From: Deltaproteobacteria bacterium
GTDB lineage: Bacteria > Desulfobacterota > Syntrophia > Syntrophales > UBA2210
Assembly: GCA_019313385.1 (NCBI GenBank)
Contig: JAFDBG010000029.1
Span: 1-35,510 of the forward strand
Direction: 5' to 3'
DNA: 35,510 bases
This document shows positions 25,296 through 34,904 of this stretch, one piece after another. Numbering within the stretch: position 1 is the stretch's first letter; each line of letters starts with the position of its first letter. The notes below the pieces were generated by a model. It ran no database searches, was not told where the DNA came from, and saw only the letters and a program-made list of their open reading frames with translations. A program made the position numbers and the translations under genes.

Positions 25296-27080
25296 TTGAA
25301 AGGATATATACCTCAGGAAAAAATAGCAGAAATAAAGAGCAGGATAAGTATTGTCGATTTGGTTTCCGAGTATGTTACCCTGAAAAAGGCCGGCCGAAAT
25401 TTCGTCGGTCTCTGCCCCTTTCACAAGGAGAAGACACCGTCTTTCAGCGTTAATCCCGAAAAACAGATATTTTACTGCTTTGGCTGTGGAGAGGGCGGGG
25501 ATGTCTTCGCCTTTCTGATGAAGATAAACGGCTCCAGTTTTGCCGAGTCGGCAAGATATCTGGCCAATAAGGCGGGGGTCGAAATACCTGTCAGAAAGAT
25601 GACGGGCGCGGAAAGGACGGTTGCAAGCGAGAAGGAAAAGCTGAACAGGATAAACGCTATGGCGGCGAATTGGTTTTCTGAGCAGCTTGCTTCCGAGAAT
25701 GGTCGCGCAGCTCGCAGTTATCTTGGCAAAAGAAAGATGGGGGCTGCTATAACCACGGAATTTTGTCTGGGTTATTCCCCGGAGGGATGGAGCCATCTTG
25801 TCAACTATTTTGAAGGCAAAAGGGTTCCCCTCGGACTTGTCGAAAAAACCGGTCTCATCATATCTAAAGACAGTGGCAGATTCTATGACCGGTTTCGCGG
25901 GAGATTGATTTTCCCGATAGAGGATTTGAGCGGCAGGGTTGTGGCTTTTGGCGGGCGGGCCCTCGGTGACGATATGCCTAAATACCTCAACTCGCCTGAG
26001 TCTCCTGTCTATACAAAGGGCAGGGTTCTGTATGGCATGTACCGGACAAAAGACAGCATCCGCGATAAGGATTACGTTATAATTGTGGAGGGATATGTTG
26101 ATCTTCTCTCCCTCAGGAGTGCGGGAGTGAACAATGTGGTGGCAACGCTGGGCACCGCTCTGACCAGGGAACAGGTCGAACTGATCAGGCGATTCACGCG
26201 GAATGTTGCCGTCATTTTTGATCCCGATGAAGCGGGCAGACACGCGGTAGAGCGCAGCCTGAAGCTGTTCCTTGAGGAGAATATGCATGCCAGAGTGGTC
26301 GTTCTCCCCGAAGAATATGATCCTGATGACTATGTGAAAAAATTTGGTCCGGAGGTCCTGGAAAATATTATAGTCCATTCCCCGATGATGGTGGATTACT
26401 ATATAGAAAAAATGATGGGCAGCAGAGATACACTTGAAGACAACGTGGATGCCAGCAGGGAGTCGATCTCTTTCATAAGCGCTATAAGTGACCGGGTTGA
26501 GCAAAACCTGTTCATAAAAAGGGTATCTGAAAAACTTGGCATTGACCAGAAGGTTTTGAAGGACAAGGTAAGGAAGGCACCTGCCAGTTACAAAACCGCC
26601 ACTGAAACCGCGTCTCCGGAAAAGAGAACGGAAGAAGTTGACATGGTGGAATTGAACCTTATCTATATGATGATGGAATATCCCGAAAAGATCCCTGTGG
26701 TGGTTCGGGGGGGTATTCTGGATTGTTTTGCTTCAGAAACATTGAGAAAACTGGGGCAGGCAATAACCGGGGGAGTGAGTGACACCATCAGCCTGGTTGG
26801 CGATCTGGGAGGTGGTTTTGTGAAGGAAAGACTCTTGAAATTGATGATGGAGCGCCCTTTCTCCGATGGAGAGGTTGCCAGCAGGGTCTTTGATGATAAT
26901 ATTAAGCAGATAAGGAACAAATGGTATAAGGGCAGGCACAATATACTGAAGCGGGAACTGATCAGGGCACAGAACACAGACGACAGAGAGTTAAGCGACA
27001 GCCTGCTGCGGGAGAGGGATAGATTGTCAAAAGAAGAGAGAGGACTATTCGAAGATGAAAAAAATGATCAAGTCGGATGA
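25296..27080 (+). CDS. dnaG: DNA primase
   Basis: Synthesises RNA primers at the replication fork. It is 594 residues long. The CHC2 zinc finger is C40, H43, C61, C64 ([11 protein letters not shown] ... [10 protein letters not shown]). The TOPRIM domain has [13 protein letters not shown] and [11 protein letters not shown]. The C-terminal DnaB-binding region is weakly conserved, as usual. The start is a TTG with AGAGGT about nine bases upstream. It overlaps rpoD by 26 bases, which makes a coupled dnaG-rpoD unit. Confidence 0.96.
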   Translation: MKGYIPQEKIAEIKSRISIVDLVSEYVTLKKAGRNFVGLCPFHKEKTPSFSVNPEKQIFYCFGCGEGGDVFAFLMKINGSSFAESARYLANKAGVEIPVRKMTGAERTVASEKEKLNRINAMAANWFSEQLASENGRAARSYLGKRKMGAAITTEFCLGYSPEGWSHLVNYFEGKRVPLGLVEKTGLIISKDSGRFYDRFRGRLIFPIEDLSGRVVAFGGRALGDDMPKYLNSPESPVYTKGRVLYGMYRTKDSIRDKDYVIIVEGYVDLLSLRSAGVNNVVATLGTALTREQVELIRRFTRNVAVIFDPDEAGRHAVERSLKLFLEENMHARVVVLPEEYDPDDYVKKFGPEVLENIIVHSPMMVDYYIEKMMGSRDTLEDNVDASRESISFISAISDRVEQNLFIKRVSEKLGIDQKVLKDKVRKAPASYKTATETASPEKRTEEVDMVELNLIYMMMEYPEKIPVVVRGGILDCFASETLRKLGQAITGGVSDTISLVGDLGGGFVKERLLKLMMERPFSDGEVASRVFDDNIKQIRNKWYKGRHNILKRELIRAQNTDDRELSDSLLRERDRLSKEERGLFEDEKNDQVG

Positions 27081-28818
27081 GGTAAACAAACTTATTTCGC
27101 TGGGCAAGGAAAAGGGGGTTCTTACTTATGATGATATTAACGATATGTTACCGGACGATGCTATATTTTCGGAGCAGATAGACGATATATTGATGCTTTT
27201 AAATGAGAAAAATATCAGAATTGCCGATGTCGATAAGGATGGAAAGATTATTGATGAACCAGACGACAGTGCGCCCGAAAAGAAAGAGGAGAAAGCAAAG
27301 GATGCCATACAGCCTCTGCCCCTGGCCGCGCTGGGTAAAACCGGAGATCCCGTGAAACTGTATCTGAGAGAAATGGGTCTGGAGTTTTTGCTTAATCGCG
27401 AGGAAGAAGTAAAGATCGCAAAGAAGATTGAAAAGGGAGAAAAAACAATCATGGAAGCCCTTTTCAGCCTGCCTATCTTTATAAAAAAGGTTGTGGACAT
27501 AGGAGATAAACTCAGAAATAACGAGATAAAGGTAAAAACGGTCGTTACTAATCTTGAAGACGAAAATGGTTTTACTGAAGAGGATCTATATCGGGAAGGC
27601 GTGCAAAAACTAACCGCCAAGGTGGCAAAGTTGGATGTGCGGAATACCATGCTGAAGGAAGAGTTGAAAAGGAAAGAGTTGGATGATTCTGAGAAAGAAA
27701 AGATAAAAACGGAACTGGAAAAAAATCTCAGAAGAATCATAAAACTCTGTAAGGATGTAAATTTCAATAAGAGGCGTATAAATGCGATGGTTCTGGAGCT
27801 TAAGAATGCCATTGCCAACCTTAACAAGGGTGAGCTGGGAATAGCAGTATGTATGAAACGATCAGGACTGTCACTTAACACTCTGGATAAGATATTTTCC
27901 CGGATGAGAGATGGCGAAGAGCAACTGGCTTCCAAAGAGAGCGGCGTCCCGGTCGAAAAATTGAGAGAGTACGAAAGAATAATCCGACAGGCGCGTAATG
28001 ACAGGAAAAGGATAACTGGAAAGATCGGCGTGTCTAGAGAGGCTCTGAGGTCGGTGATCGCTTCCATAAAAGAGGGCGAGATGGAGGCGGATCTGGCGAA
28101 AAGAAAATTGATAAAGGCGAATCTCAGACTGGTTGTAAGTATTGCCAAGAAGTACACGAACCGGGGCCTGCAATTCCTGGATCTTATTCAGGAAGGGAAT
28201 ATAGGGTTGATGAAGGCTGTTGAAAAGTTTGAATACCAGAGGGGATATAAATTTTCCACCTACGCGACATGGTGGATAAGACAGGCCATCACAAGGGCCA
28301 TAGCGGATCAGGCGCGAACGATAAGAATCCCGGTTCATATGATTGAAACCATAAATAAACTTATCAGAACTTCGCGCTATCTGGTACAGGAACTGGGTAA
28401 AGAGCCCACCCCGGCAGAGGTTGCTGCGAAGATGGAATTCCCTCTGGATAAAGTGAGGAAGGTGTTGAAGATTGCCAAGGAGCCAATATCTCTGGAAACC
28501 CCTATAGGTGAGGAAGAAGACAGTTCTCTCGGGGATTTTATAGAGGATAAGAAAATCATGTCTCCCTCCGATGCCACCCTGAGCATGGATCTTGCCCAGC
28601 AGACCAGAAAGATACTCTCCACCTTGACATCGAGAGAGGAAAAAGTCCTGAGGATGCGTTTCGGGATCAGCGAAAAGGCAGATTTGGGACCGACCCTGGA
28701 AGGGGATGGGGCGGAGGCAAGTGATATATTAAAACGAGCCATGAGGGTTGAAGATAATGTGTTAAAAAAGATGCGTGGAGCATCGCGAAGGAGGGAAATA
28801 AAGGGAGGAATCAAGTAA
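27055..28818 (+). CDS. rpoD: RNA polymerase sigma-70 factor RpoD with abnormal region 4.2
   Basis: Primary-type sigma factor of 587 residues. Region 1.1 is present at the N-terminus. A non-conserved insert is followed by canonical regions 2 ([31 protein letters not shown]) and 3, and by region 4.1 up to [12 protein letters not shown]. From residue 547 the expected -35 recognition helix (family VTRERIRQIEAKALRKLR) reads [18 protein letters not shown]. The flanking T-L-E, G, S, R-E-like and SRRRE positions keep their spacing. No other frame restores the family motif. It overlaps the 3' end of dnaG. The start at 27055 is preferred; ATG 27064 is an alternative. Confidence 0.93.
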   Translation: MKKMIKSDEVNKLISLGKEKGVLTYDDINDMLPDDAIFSEQIDDILMLLNEKNIRIADVDKDGKIIDEPDDSAPEKKEEKAKDAIQPLPLAALGKTGDPVKLYLREMGLEFLLNREEEVKIAKKIEKGEKTIMEALFSLPIFIKKVVDIGDKLRNNEIKVKTVVTNLEDENGFTEEDLYREGVQKLTAKVAKLDVRNTMLKEELKRKELDDSEKEKIKTELEKNLRRIIKLCKDVNFNKRRINAMVLELKNAIANLNKGELGIAVCMKRSGLSLNTLDKIFSRMRDGEEQLASKESGVPVEKLREYERIIRQARNDRKRITGKIGVSREALRSVIASIKEGEMEADLAKRKLIKANLRLVVSIAKKYTNRGLQFLDLIQEGNIGLMKAVEKFEYQRGYKFSTYATWWIRQAITRAIADQARTIRIPVHMIETINKLIRTSRYLVQELGKEPTPAEVAAKMEFPLDKVRKVLKIAKEPISLETPIGEEEDSSLGDFIEDKKIMSPSDATLSMDLAQQTRKILSTLTSREEKVLRMRFGISEKADLGPTLEGDGAEASDILKRAMRVEDNVLKKMRGASRRREIKGGIK

Positions 28819-28960
28819 ATAGCTGGGTATATTAAGAGGTGTCGCTCCCTTGTTTATGTGGCGGCGGGTCAATCGCAAAGAGCCACTACTTTTATCTCCT
28901 ATGGTGGCATTTTCAGGCAGGCAACTTACCCCTCCATGTCCTGTTTCACTTGGAATTTTC

Positions 28961-30307
28961 ATGAAAACTGTATTTACAGTTACAGAGCTGACCGGAGCCA
29001 TAAAAGATCTTCTGGAGTCCGGTTTTGGCGTCATATGGGTCACGGGCGAGATCTCCAATCTCCGTCGTCCCGCCTCAGGTCATGTGTATTTTACCCTCAA
29101 GGATAAAGACAGCCAGATAAGAGCGGTTGCTTTCAAGAGTGCGAAGGGCAGAATCGGCTTTGATCTTGAAGACGGGATGAAGATAGTTTGCAGGGGGAAA
29201 TTGAATATTTACCCTGCAAGGGGCGAATATCAGCTTATAATAGAAGCTGCAGAGCCGAAGGGTCTTGGAGCCCTTCAGATGGCCTTTGAACAGCTCAAGG
29301 AGCGTCTGGAGAAAGAGGGCCTGTTCGATCCTTCTCACAAAAGAGACATACCTTTTCTGCCCGGAAAGATAGGGATAGTCACATCCCCTTCAGGCGCGGC
29401 CATCAGGGACATATTAAATATCACAGGCAGGAGATTCCCATCCGTTGATATCATCATTGCCCCCGCGGTTGTGCAGGGGGTGGAAGCGCCCATGGAGATA
29501 TGCGACGCCATATCGGATCTGAACTCAATTGGTGTGGATGTAATTATTGTCACCAGAGGAGGAGGATCAATTGAGGACCTGTTCTGTTTCAACGATGAAA
29601 GGGTCGCACGGGCGATCTATTCTTCAAAGAATCCAGTTATATCGGCCGTCGGCCATGAGATTGATTTTACCATTGCCGATTTTGTGGCCGATCTCAGGGC
29701 GCCGACCCCTTCCGCTGCCGCCGAACTGGTTGTGCCCGACAGGAAGGACCTGATCGAGAGAACCCGAAGATTAAAATCACGATTGGTAAATGCCTGTGGT
29801 GTGTTCCTGCGTGAATCAGAAAACAGGCTGGATTTTCTTGTGAAGGGCTTGCGTGATCCGAGGGGACGAATTTCGGATCTTCGCATGGGGTTGGATGACT
29901 GGCACATCAGGCTGTCAGGGGGGATGCGACGTGTCCTTGAAATGCGAGAGAATCGCTTTCTTTCCGCACGCAGGATGTTGATACGCCTGACCCCCGGGAC
30001 AAGGATTCGTGAGTTGCGTCGCGGGGTTGAAAATCTAAAAAAAGAGATAGATGCGCGAACCCGGTTTTATATAAACAACCTGAAAGGCATACTCCAGAAA
30101 GATATGTCCATACTAGATAACCTGAGTCCTCTTTCCGTATTGAAGAGGGGTTTTGGCATAGTAAGGTTGTCTGACGGAACCATCATCAGGGATGTGGCTA
30201 TGATCGCGGTGGACGATAGTGTCGATGTGAAGATTTCATCGGGGAGCTTCAAGGCAAGGGTAATCAAAATTTCACAGGAGCAGGAGAATGGCAGAGAAAA
30301 AATTTGA
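28961..30307 (+). CDS. xseA: Exonuclease VII large subunit
   Basis: Catalytic and DNA-binding subunit of exonuclease VII, which trims single-stranded DNA ends. From the ATG at 28961 (MKTVFTVTELTG) it has 448 residues. The N-terminal OB-fold includes WVTGEISNLRRPASGHVYFTLKD. The active-site segment shows TRGGGSIEDLFCFNDE, SAVGHEIDFTIADFVADLRAPTPSAAAEL. A longer frame from 28850 gives 37 extra residues that do not look like the family. Only a weak GGA lies before the chosen start. The gene overlaps xseB by 20 bases. Confidence 0.93.
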   Translation: MKTVFTVTELTGAIKDLLESGFGVIWVTGEISNLRRPASGHVYFTLKDKDSQIRAVAFKSAKGRIGFDLEDGMKIVCRGKLNIYPARGEYQLIIEAAEPKGLGALQMAFEQLKERLEKEGLFDPSHKRDIPFLPGKIGIVTSPSGAAIRDILNITGRRFPSVDIIIAPAVVQGVEAPMEICDAISDLNSIGVDVIIVTRGGGSIEDLFCFNDERVARAIYSSKNPVISAVGHEIDFTIADFVADLRAPTPSAAAELVVPDRKDLIERTRRLKSRLVNACGVFLRESENRLDFLVKGLRDPRGRISDLRMGLDDWHIRLSGGMRRVLEMRENRFLSARRMLIRLTPGTRIRELRRGVENLKKEIDARTRFYINNLKGILQKDMSILDNLSPLSVLKRGFGIVRLSDGTIIRDVAMIAVDDSVDVKISSGSFKARVIKISQEQENGREKI

Positions 30308-30536
30308 GAAGGCCCTGGAAGAACTGGAAGAAATTGTGAAAAGGATGGAAGAAGGAAATATGTCCCTCGAAGAGTCGTTAAAGGCCTTTGGAGAGGGAAT
30401 CAAAATTTCCCGTTTCTGCGCTGATAAGTTGGATAAGGCGGAGAGAAAAGTCGAAGTCCTTCTCAGGGAGGAAGACGCATTAAATATCAGGACGTTTGAG
30501 GGAAAAGACGGTGGAAAACCGGAAAATGTTGCTTAA
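30288..30536 (+). CDS. xseB: Exonuclease VII small subunit
   Basis: An 82-residue small subunit that supports XseA. The family motif KFEKALEELEEIVKRMEEGNMSLEESLKAFGEGIKI (split across helices) is complete. It starts inside the end of xseA with GCAGGAGA upstream and overlaps the ispA start. The three genes are therefore translationally coupled, as in many bacteria. Confidence 0.95.
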   Translation: MAEKKFEKALEELEEIVKRMEEGNMSLEESLKAFGEGIKISRFCADKLDKAERKVEVLLREEDALNIRTFEGKDGGKPENVA

Positions 30537-31410
30537 AGAATATCTCGAGACAAAAAAGAAGATTGTCGACAGGGCACTTGAAGAATACCTTCCGAAAAGG
30601 GGCGGATTTTCTTCTGAAATCTCAGAATCCATGAGATATACTCTGTTTGCCGGCGGAAAAAGGATAAGACCTGTACTGTGCATGGCCTCTGCGGAAACGG
30701 TTGGCGGCAGCGCGGATACAGTCCTGCCTGTCGCGTGCGCCATCGAGATGATCCATACCTATTCCCTGATACATGACGACCTTCCGTTGATGGACAATGA
30801 TGACTACAGGAGGGGGAAACCTTCGAATCATAAGGTATTCGGTGAGGGCGTGGCAGTCCTTGCGGGAGATGCCCTTTTGACAGAGGCCTTTTGCCTTCTG
30901 TCCGGAAAAGCCCCGGGGATATCCCCTGAAAAAAGTCTGGCCATAATTCATGAAATCTCGGCGGCGGCAGGATTCCGGGGCATGATAGGTGGTCAGGTGG
31001 CGGATCTCAGGGCAGAGGGTAAGGAAGTGAACATGGAAACGGTGGATTACATACACACCCACAAGACCGAAGCGCTGATAACTGTTTCCATCCGTGCTGG
31101 CGCGATAGCAGCCGGTACCGACGAAGAAGATTTAAACGCCCTCTCGGAATATGGGAGAAAAACGGGACTTGCCTTTCAAATAGCCGACGACATACTGGAT
31201 ATTGAAAGCTGCAGGGAAATCCTGGGGAAAGACACGGGCAGTGATGAGGGGAGCAAAAAAGCGACCTATCCCTCGCTGATCGGCCTTGAGGAATCCAGAG
31301 AAGAGACGCGAAGGCTTGTGGAAGATGCATTATCGGACATAAGCCGTTTTGATGAAAAAGCCGAACCCCTGAGAATGATAGCGAGGTTTATCGCCGAGCG
31401 AAAGTCATAG
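30511..31410 (+). CDS. ispA: Farnesyl/geranyl diphosphate synthase (short-chain IPPS)
   Basis: Condenses dimethylallyl and isopentenyl diphosphate into geranyl and farnesyl diphosphate. The product is about 299 residues. First aspartate-rich motif LIHDDLPLMDNDD and second FQIADDILDI are present, with FAGGKRIRP and the KTGLAF motif. The GTG at 30511 has GAGGG eight bases upstream; ATG 30526 (MLLKEYLE) is the alternative. It overlaps xseB. Together with dxs and ispH nearby it marks an isoprenoid cluster. Confidence 0.93.
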   Translation: MENRKMLLKEYLETKKKIVDRALEEYLPKRGGFSSEISESMRYTLFAGGKRIRPVLCMASAETVGGSADTVLPVACAIEMIHTYSLIHDDLPLMDNDDYRRGKPSNHKVFGEGVAVLAGDALLTEAFCLLSGKAPGISPEKSLAIIHEISAAAGFRGMIGGQVADLRAEGKEVNMETVDYIHTHKTEALITVSIRAGAIAAGTDEEDLNALSEYGRKTGLAFQIADDILDIESCREILGKDTGSDEGSKKATYPSLIGLEESREETRRLVEDALSDISRFDEKAEPLRMIARFIAERKS

Positions 31411-31509
31411 CCTTTGCTTTAGAGACTTTAACGGGCTATACGAAAATTTAAGATCAAGTAAATAAGCGCGGATCAGCTCTGTTTTTTCAGAGAGATGGAG
31501 AATATTTTT

Positions 31510-33396
31510 ATGGATGAGAATGCAGGCATATTGGATAACATAAACAGCCCTGAAGATATCAGGTGCCTGAGTATTGAAGAATTGAACATCCTCGCCGGAG
31601 AAATCAGGCAGGAGATAGTGGCGGTGGTTTCCAGAAATGGCGGTCATCTTGCGGCATCTCTGGGGACGGTGGAGCTTACTCTGGCTATCCATTACGTGTT
31701 TAACACGCCCGTGGACAAGGTCGTCTGGGATGTGGGACACCAGGCGTACGCACACAAGATCATTACTGGCAGGAGAAATGTTTTTCATACACTCAGGAAG
31801 ATGGGGGGCATCAGCGGGTTTCCCAGAAGAGGAGAAAGTGTTTATGATGTTTTCGGTGCCGGGCACAGCAGCACCTCCATATCCGCCGCTTCCGGCATTA
31901 CAGAGGCAAGGTGTCTTAAGGCCGGCGATTCTAAGGTAATTGCGATCATTGGAGATGGTTCAATGACCGCCGGAATGGCATTCGAAGGACTCAACTGGTC
32001 TGGAGAAAGGGAAAAGGACATGATCGTTATCCTGAATGATAATGAGATGTCCATCTCGCCCAATGTGGGCGCCATGTCGTCTTATCTGAATCGCATTATG
32101 GCGGGTCAGCAGATTACGAAACTGAGGGTAAAGCTCCGTGATTTTTTGCAGACCGTGCCAGGTGTTGGAGAGCATATAATTAAATTTGCCAGGCAGGCGG
32201 AAGAATCGTTAAAGGGATTTATCGTTCCGGGCATGTTGTTTGAAGAGTTGGGATTCAGGTATATCGGACCCATTGAAGGGCATCGGTTGGATCACCTGAT
32301 AAAGAATCTCCAGAACGTGAAGGCCATGGATAGGCCCGTACTGATCCATGTTATTACAAAAAAGGGGAAGGGTTACAGCTTTGCCGAAGAGGAACCGTCC
32401 AGATTCCATGGCGTAGGACCTTTTGATATCGCCACGGGGAACTCTGTCACCAAAGATAATTCCATACCATCTTACATGGCTGTGTTCGGCCGCACAATGG
32501 TGCAACTGGCGCGCGAAAATCCTGCAATTGTCGCGATAACGGCCGCCATGACAGGGGGGACCGGTCTTGACCAGTTCGCGAGGGACATTCCTGAAAGGTT
32601 CTATGATGTCGGCATTGCCGAGCAGCACGGTGTAACATTTGCCGCGGGTCTGGCCACAGAGGGGTTTACACCCGTTGTTGCCATATATTCCACTTTTTTG
32701 CAGAGGGCTTATGACCAGGTGCTTCATGACGTTTGCCTTCAAAATCTACCCGTTGTTTTCGCCCTCGACAGGGCAGGAATCGTTGGAGACGATGGTCCCA
32801 CTCATCACGGTCTTTTTGATTATTCCTACCTTCGATTGATTCCCAATATCGTTGTTATGGCCCCTAAGGACGAGAATGAACTCCAGCATATGCTCAAGAC
32901 GGCTGTGGAATGCGGAGGCCCCGCTTCAGTAAGATACCCCCGGGGCAGCGGAGTGGGCGTTCCTCTTGATCGAACACCGGAGAGTATTGAGATAGGAAAG
33001 GCCCAGATCGTACGCGAGGGCAAAGATGTGGCTGTAATAGCCATAGGTTCCACGGTATATCCTTCTCTTGAGGCCGCGCAGAGGCTCGCTGAAGAAAATA
33101 TCCAGGTAACCGTTGTCAACAGCCGCTTTGTAAAACCCCTTGATAAAGCCCTCTTATGCGGGATAGCATCCTCGTTTAGAAAGATCATTACAGTTGAAGA
33201 AAATGTCCTTATGGGTGGTTTCGGCAGCGCTGTTCTTGAGTTGTTTGAAGAGGCTGGGATCTCCGGGGTTGCTGTAAAGAGGATCGGCATCGGGGATGAA
33301 TTCGTGGAACATGCAACGCAGGCCCAGTTGAGGAAAAAACATGGCATTGACGCGGAGGGCATAGCAAATGCCGTCCGGAAGATTGTGGAATCCTGA
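31510..33396 (+). CDS. dxs: 1-deoxy-D-xylulose-5-phosphate synthase
   Basis: First step of the DXP isoprenoid pathway; thiamine diphosphate enzyme joining pyruvate and glyceraldehyde 3-phosphate. About 628 residues. The N-terminal [37 protein letters not shown] and the ThDP/metal motif [15 protein letters not shown] are present. The transketolase middle domain ([21 protein letters not shown]) and C-terminal domain are intact. The ATG at 31510 has TGGAG nine bases before it; ATG 31495 is possible. It lies about 100 bases after ispA. Confidence 0.95.
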   Translation: MDENAGILDNINSPEDIRCLSIEELNILAGEIRQEIVAVVSRNGGHLAASLGTVELTLAIHYVFNTPVDKVVWDVGHQAYAHKIITGRRNVFHTLRKMGGISGFPRRGESVYDVFGAGHSSTSISAASGITEARCLKAGDSKVIAIIGDGSMTAGMAFEGLNWSGEREKDMIVILNDNEMSISPNVGAMSSYLNRIMAGQQITKLRVKLRDFLQTVPGVGEHIIKFARQAEESLKGFIVPGMLFEELGFRYIGPIEGHRLDHLIKNLQNVKAMDRPVLIHVITKKGKGYSFAEEEPSRFHGVGPFDIATGNSVTKDNSIPSYMAVFGRTMVQLARENPAIVAITAAMTGGTGLDQFARDIPERFYDVGIAEQHGVTFAAGLATEGFTPVVAIYSTFLQRAYDQVLHDVCLQNLPVVFALDRAGIVGDDGPTHHGLFDYSYLRLIPNIVVMAPKDENELQHMLKTAVECGGPASVRYPRGSGVGVPLDRTPESIEIGKAQIVREGKDVAVIAIGSTVYPSLEAAQRLAEENIQVTVVNSRFVKPLDKALLCGIASSFRKIITVEENVLMGGFGSAVLELFEEAGISGVAVKRIGIGDEFVEHATQAQLRKKHGIDAEGIANAVRKIVES

Positions 33397-33459
33397 TCGG
33401 CGTATCTTTTGAGGCAGTCGGTTTTCCCCACCTTTTTTGTCCCGTTGAATCTGGATGAC

Positions 33460-34212
33460 ATGAAGACTAAAAATCCTAAAATAAGACTGGACAGGCTCCT
33501 GGTTGACAGGGGCATTGCGGTGACTCGCGAGAAAGCCAAGGCCCTTATAATGTCAGGCCTGGTTGTGGTGGGAGAGGAAAGGATCGACAAGGCGGGGACC
33601 CTTGTACGCGAGGATGCAGGGATAAGAATAAAGGGCGGAGGAAATCCCTATGTCAGCAGAGGAGGGTTGAAGCTCAAAGGTGCACTGTTGTCCTTCGGTG
33701 TTGATGTAAAAGATGTTGTGGCCATGGATATAGGCGCTTCCACTGGTGGATTTACAGATTGTCTCCTTCAGGAGGGGGCAAAAAAGGTATACGCGATAGA
33801 TGTAGGATATGGCCAGATTGACTGGAAACTCAGAACAGACAGCAGGGTAATACTTTTTGAGAAGACCAATATCAGATATTTTTCAGGTGAAGAGATAGAG
33901 GACACAATAGACATGGCCGTTATAGATGTTTCCTTTATTTCCCTGAAGCTGGTATTGCCTGTCGCATTTAAACTCACAGGTGAAGATGCCTCCATTCTCG
34001 CCCTGATCAAACCACAGTTTGAGGTGGGCAGAGATGAAGTAGGCAAGGGGGTTATAAGAGATTCCAAAGTACACAGAAGGGTTGTTGAAGAAATTGTAAA
34101 ATTTTCAGAGGAACTGGGTTTCGAAACGGTGGGCACCTGCGAGTCACCAATTACCGGTCCGGCTGGAAACAGGGAATTTTTCCTGTACGCCAGAAAGCAT
34201 GCCGGAGAATGA
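33460..34212 (+). CDS. TlyA-family rRNA 2'-O-methyltransferase / S4-domain protein
   Basis: A 250-residue protein. An N-terminal S4 RNA-binding domain (RLDRLLVDRGIAVTREKAKALIMSGLV) is followed by a Rossmann-type FtsJ methyltransferase domain with SAM motif DIGASTGGFTDCLLQEGA and AVIDVSFISLKLVLP. The TlyA group methylates rRNA cytidines in mycobacteria; in other bacteria the target is unproven, and older names call it a haemolysin. The start at 33460 is chosen because residues before it are not family-like; the ribosome-binding site is weak. It sits between dxs and ispH, a common neighbourhood. Confidence 0.9.
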   Translation: MKTKNPKIRLDRLLVDRGIAVTREKAKALIMSGLVVVGEERIDKAGTLVREDAGIRIKGGGNPYVSRGGLKLKGALLSFGVDVKDVVAMDIGASTGGFTDCLLQEGAKKVYAIDVGYGQIDWKLRTDSRVILFEKTNIRYFSGEEIEDTIDMAVIDVSFISLKLVLPVAFKLTGEDASILALIKPQFEVGRDEVGKGVIRDSKVHRRVVEEIVKFSEELGFETVGTCESPITGPAGNREFFLYARKHAGE

Positions 34213-34226
34213 CGCGGAAATGAATA

Positions 34227-34904
34227 ATGGGAATTAAACTTGCCGAGACAGCAGGCTTTTGCATGGGGGTGAAGAGGGCAGTCGATATGGTCCTTGAGAT
34301 AGCCCGTAATAAAGGGGACAAAAAGGTGTATACATACGGCCCAATTATACACAATCCTCAAACGATTGAGCTTCTCAGGAAACGGGGAGTTGTTCCTGTG
34401 GATAGTATCGATGAGATTCAGGATGGGATCGTTATTATAAGGGCTCATGGGATATCGCCCCTGGAAAAGAAAAAAATCAGGGAAAAGGGAGTGAAAATAG
34501 TAGACGCTACATGTCCCAGGGTTGCAAGCGTCCAGGCGATAATCAGAAAGCATGCGGCACTCGGTTATACGATTATCATAGTCGGAGATAAAGAGCATCC
34601 GGAAGTTGCCAGTCTCCTGGGATATTCTTCAGATGGTGGGACTGTCATTAATGACAAAGAGGATGTCAACGATCTTCCCCTGTATGACAAAGTGTGCGTT
34701 GTTGCCCAAACCACACAGGATTCTGTGAGATACAAGGAAATAACGAAGGAAATTACACAAAAATTTCCAGAAGCCATAATTTTTAACACCATCTGTGATT
34801 CGACTGAGAAAAGACAGGCTGAGATCAAAGATCTGGCCTCTGAAATGGACGGAATCATAATCGTGGGGGGGGGAACAGCGCGAATACACAGAGACTTGCC
34901 ATGA
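34227..34904 (+). CDS. ispH: HMBPP reductase IspH, frameshifted at a G run
   Basis: Last step of the DXP pathway, an iron-sulfur enzyme making IPP and DMAPP. The three cluster cysteines are C12 (GFCMG), C96 (DATCPRV) and C190 (NTICDST). The substrate histidines lie in GPIIHNPQ and RAHG. At 34865-34873 nine G follow GT; the frame then turns into TARIHRDLP and stops at 34904. With one more G it would read VGGGNSANT, as in all IspH proteins (GG-x-NSANT). The frame after the run continues to the window edge, described in the next entry. The catalytic part up to the run is complete; the lesion may be an error in a homopolymer. Confidence 0.93.
   Translation: MGIKLAETAGFCMGVKRAVDMVLEIARNKGDKKVYTYGPIIHNPQTIELLRKRGVVPVDSIDEIQDGIVIIRAHGISPLEKKKIREKGVKIVDATCPRVASVQAIIRKHAALGYTIIIVGDKEHPEVASLLGYSSDGGTVINDKEDVNDLPLYDKVCVVAQTTQDSVRYKEITKEITQKFPEAIIFNTICDSTEKRQAEIKDLASEMDGIIIVGGGTARIHRDLP

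Noticed and set aside
24789-26504. Long open frame on the minus strand opposite yqeY and dnaG (about 570 codons)
   Set aside because: It lies wholly antisense to two clear genes and has no family motif; it is a by-product of their codon use.
27126-28157. Long minus-strand frame opposite rpoD (about 340 codons)
   Set aside because: Low-complexity Ser/Phe/Leu-rich antisense of a conserved gene, with no motif.
28858-28886. Hairpin (GTGGC/GCCAC) after rpoD as a terminator
   Set aside because: Five-base stem with a 19-base loop and only a weak T-rich tail.
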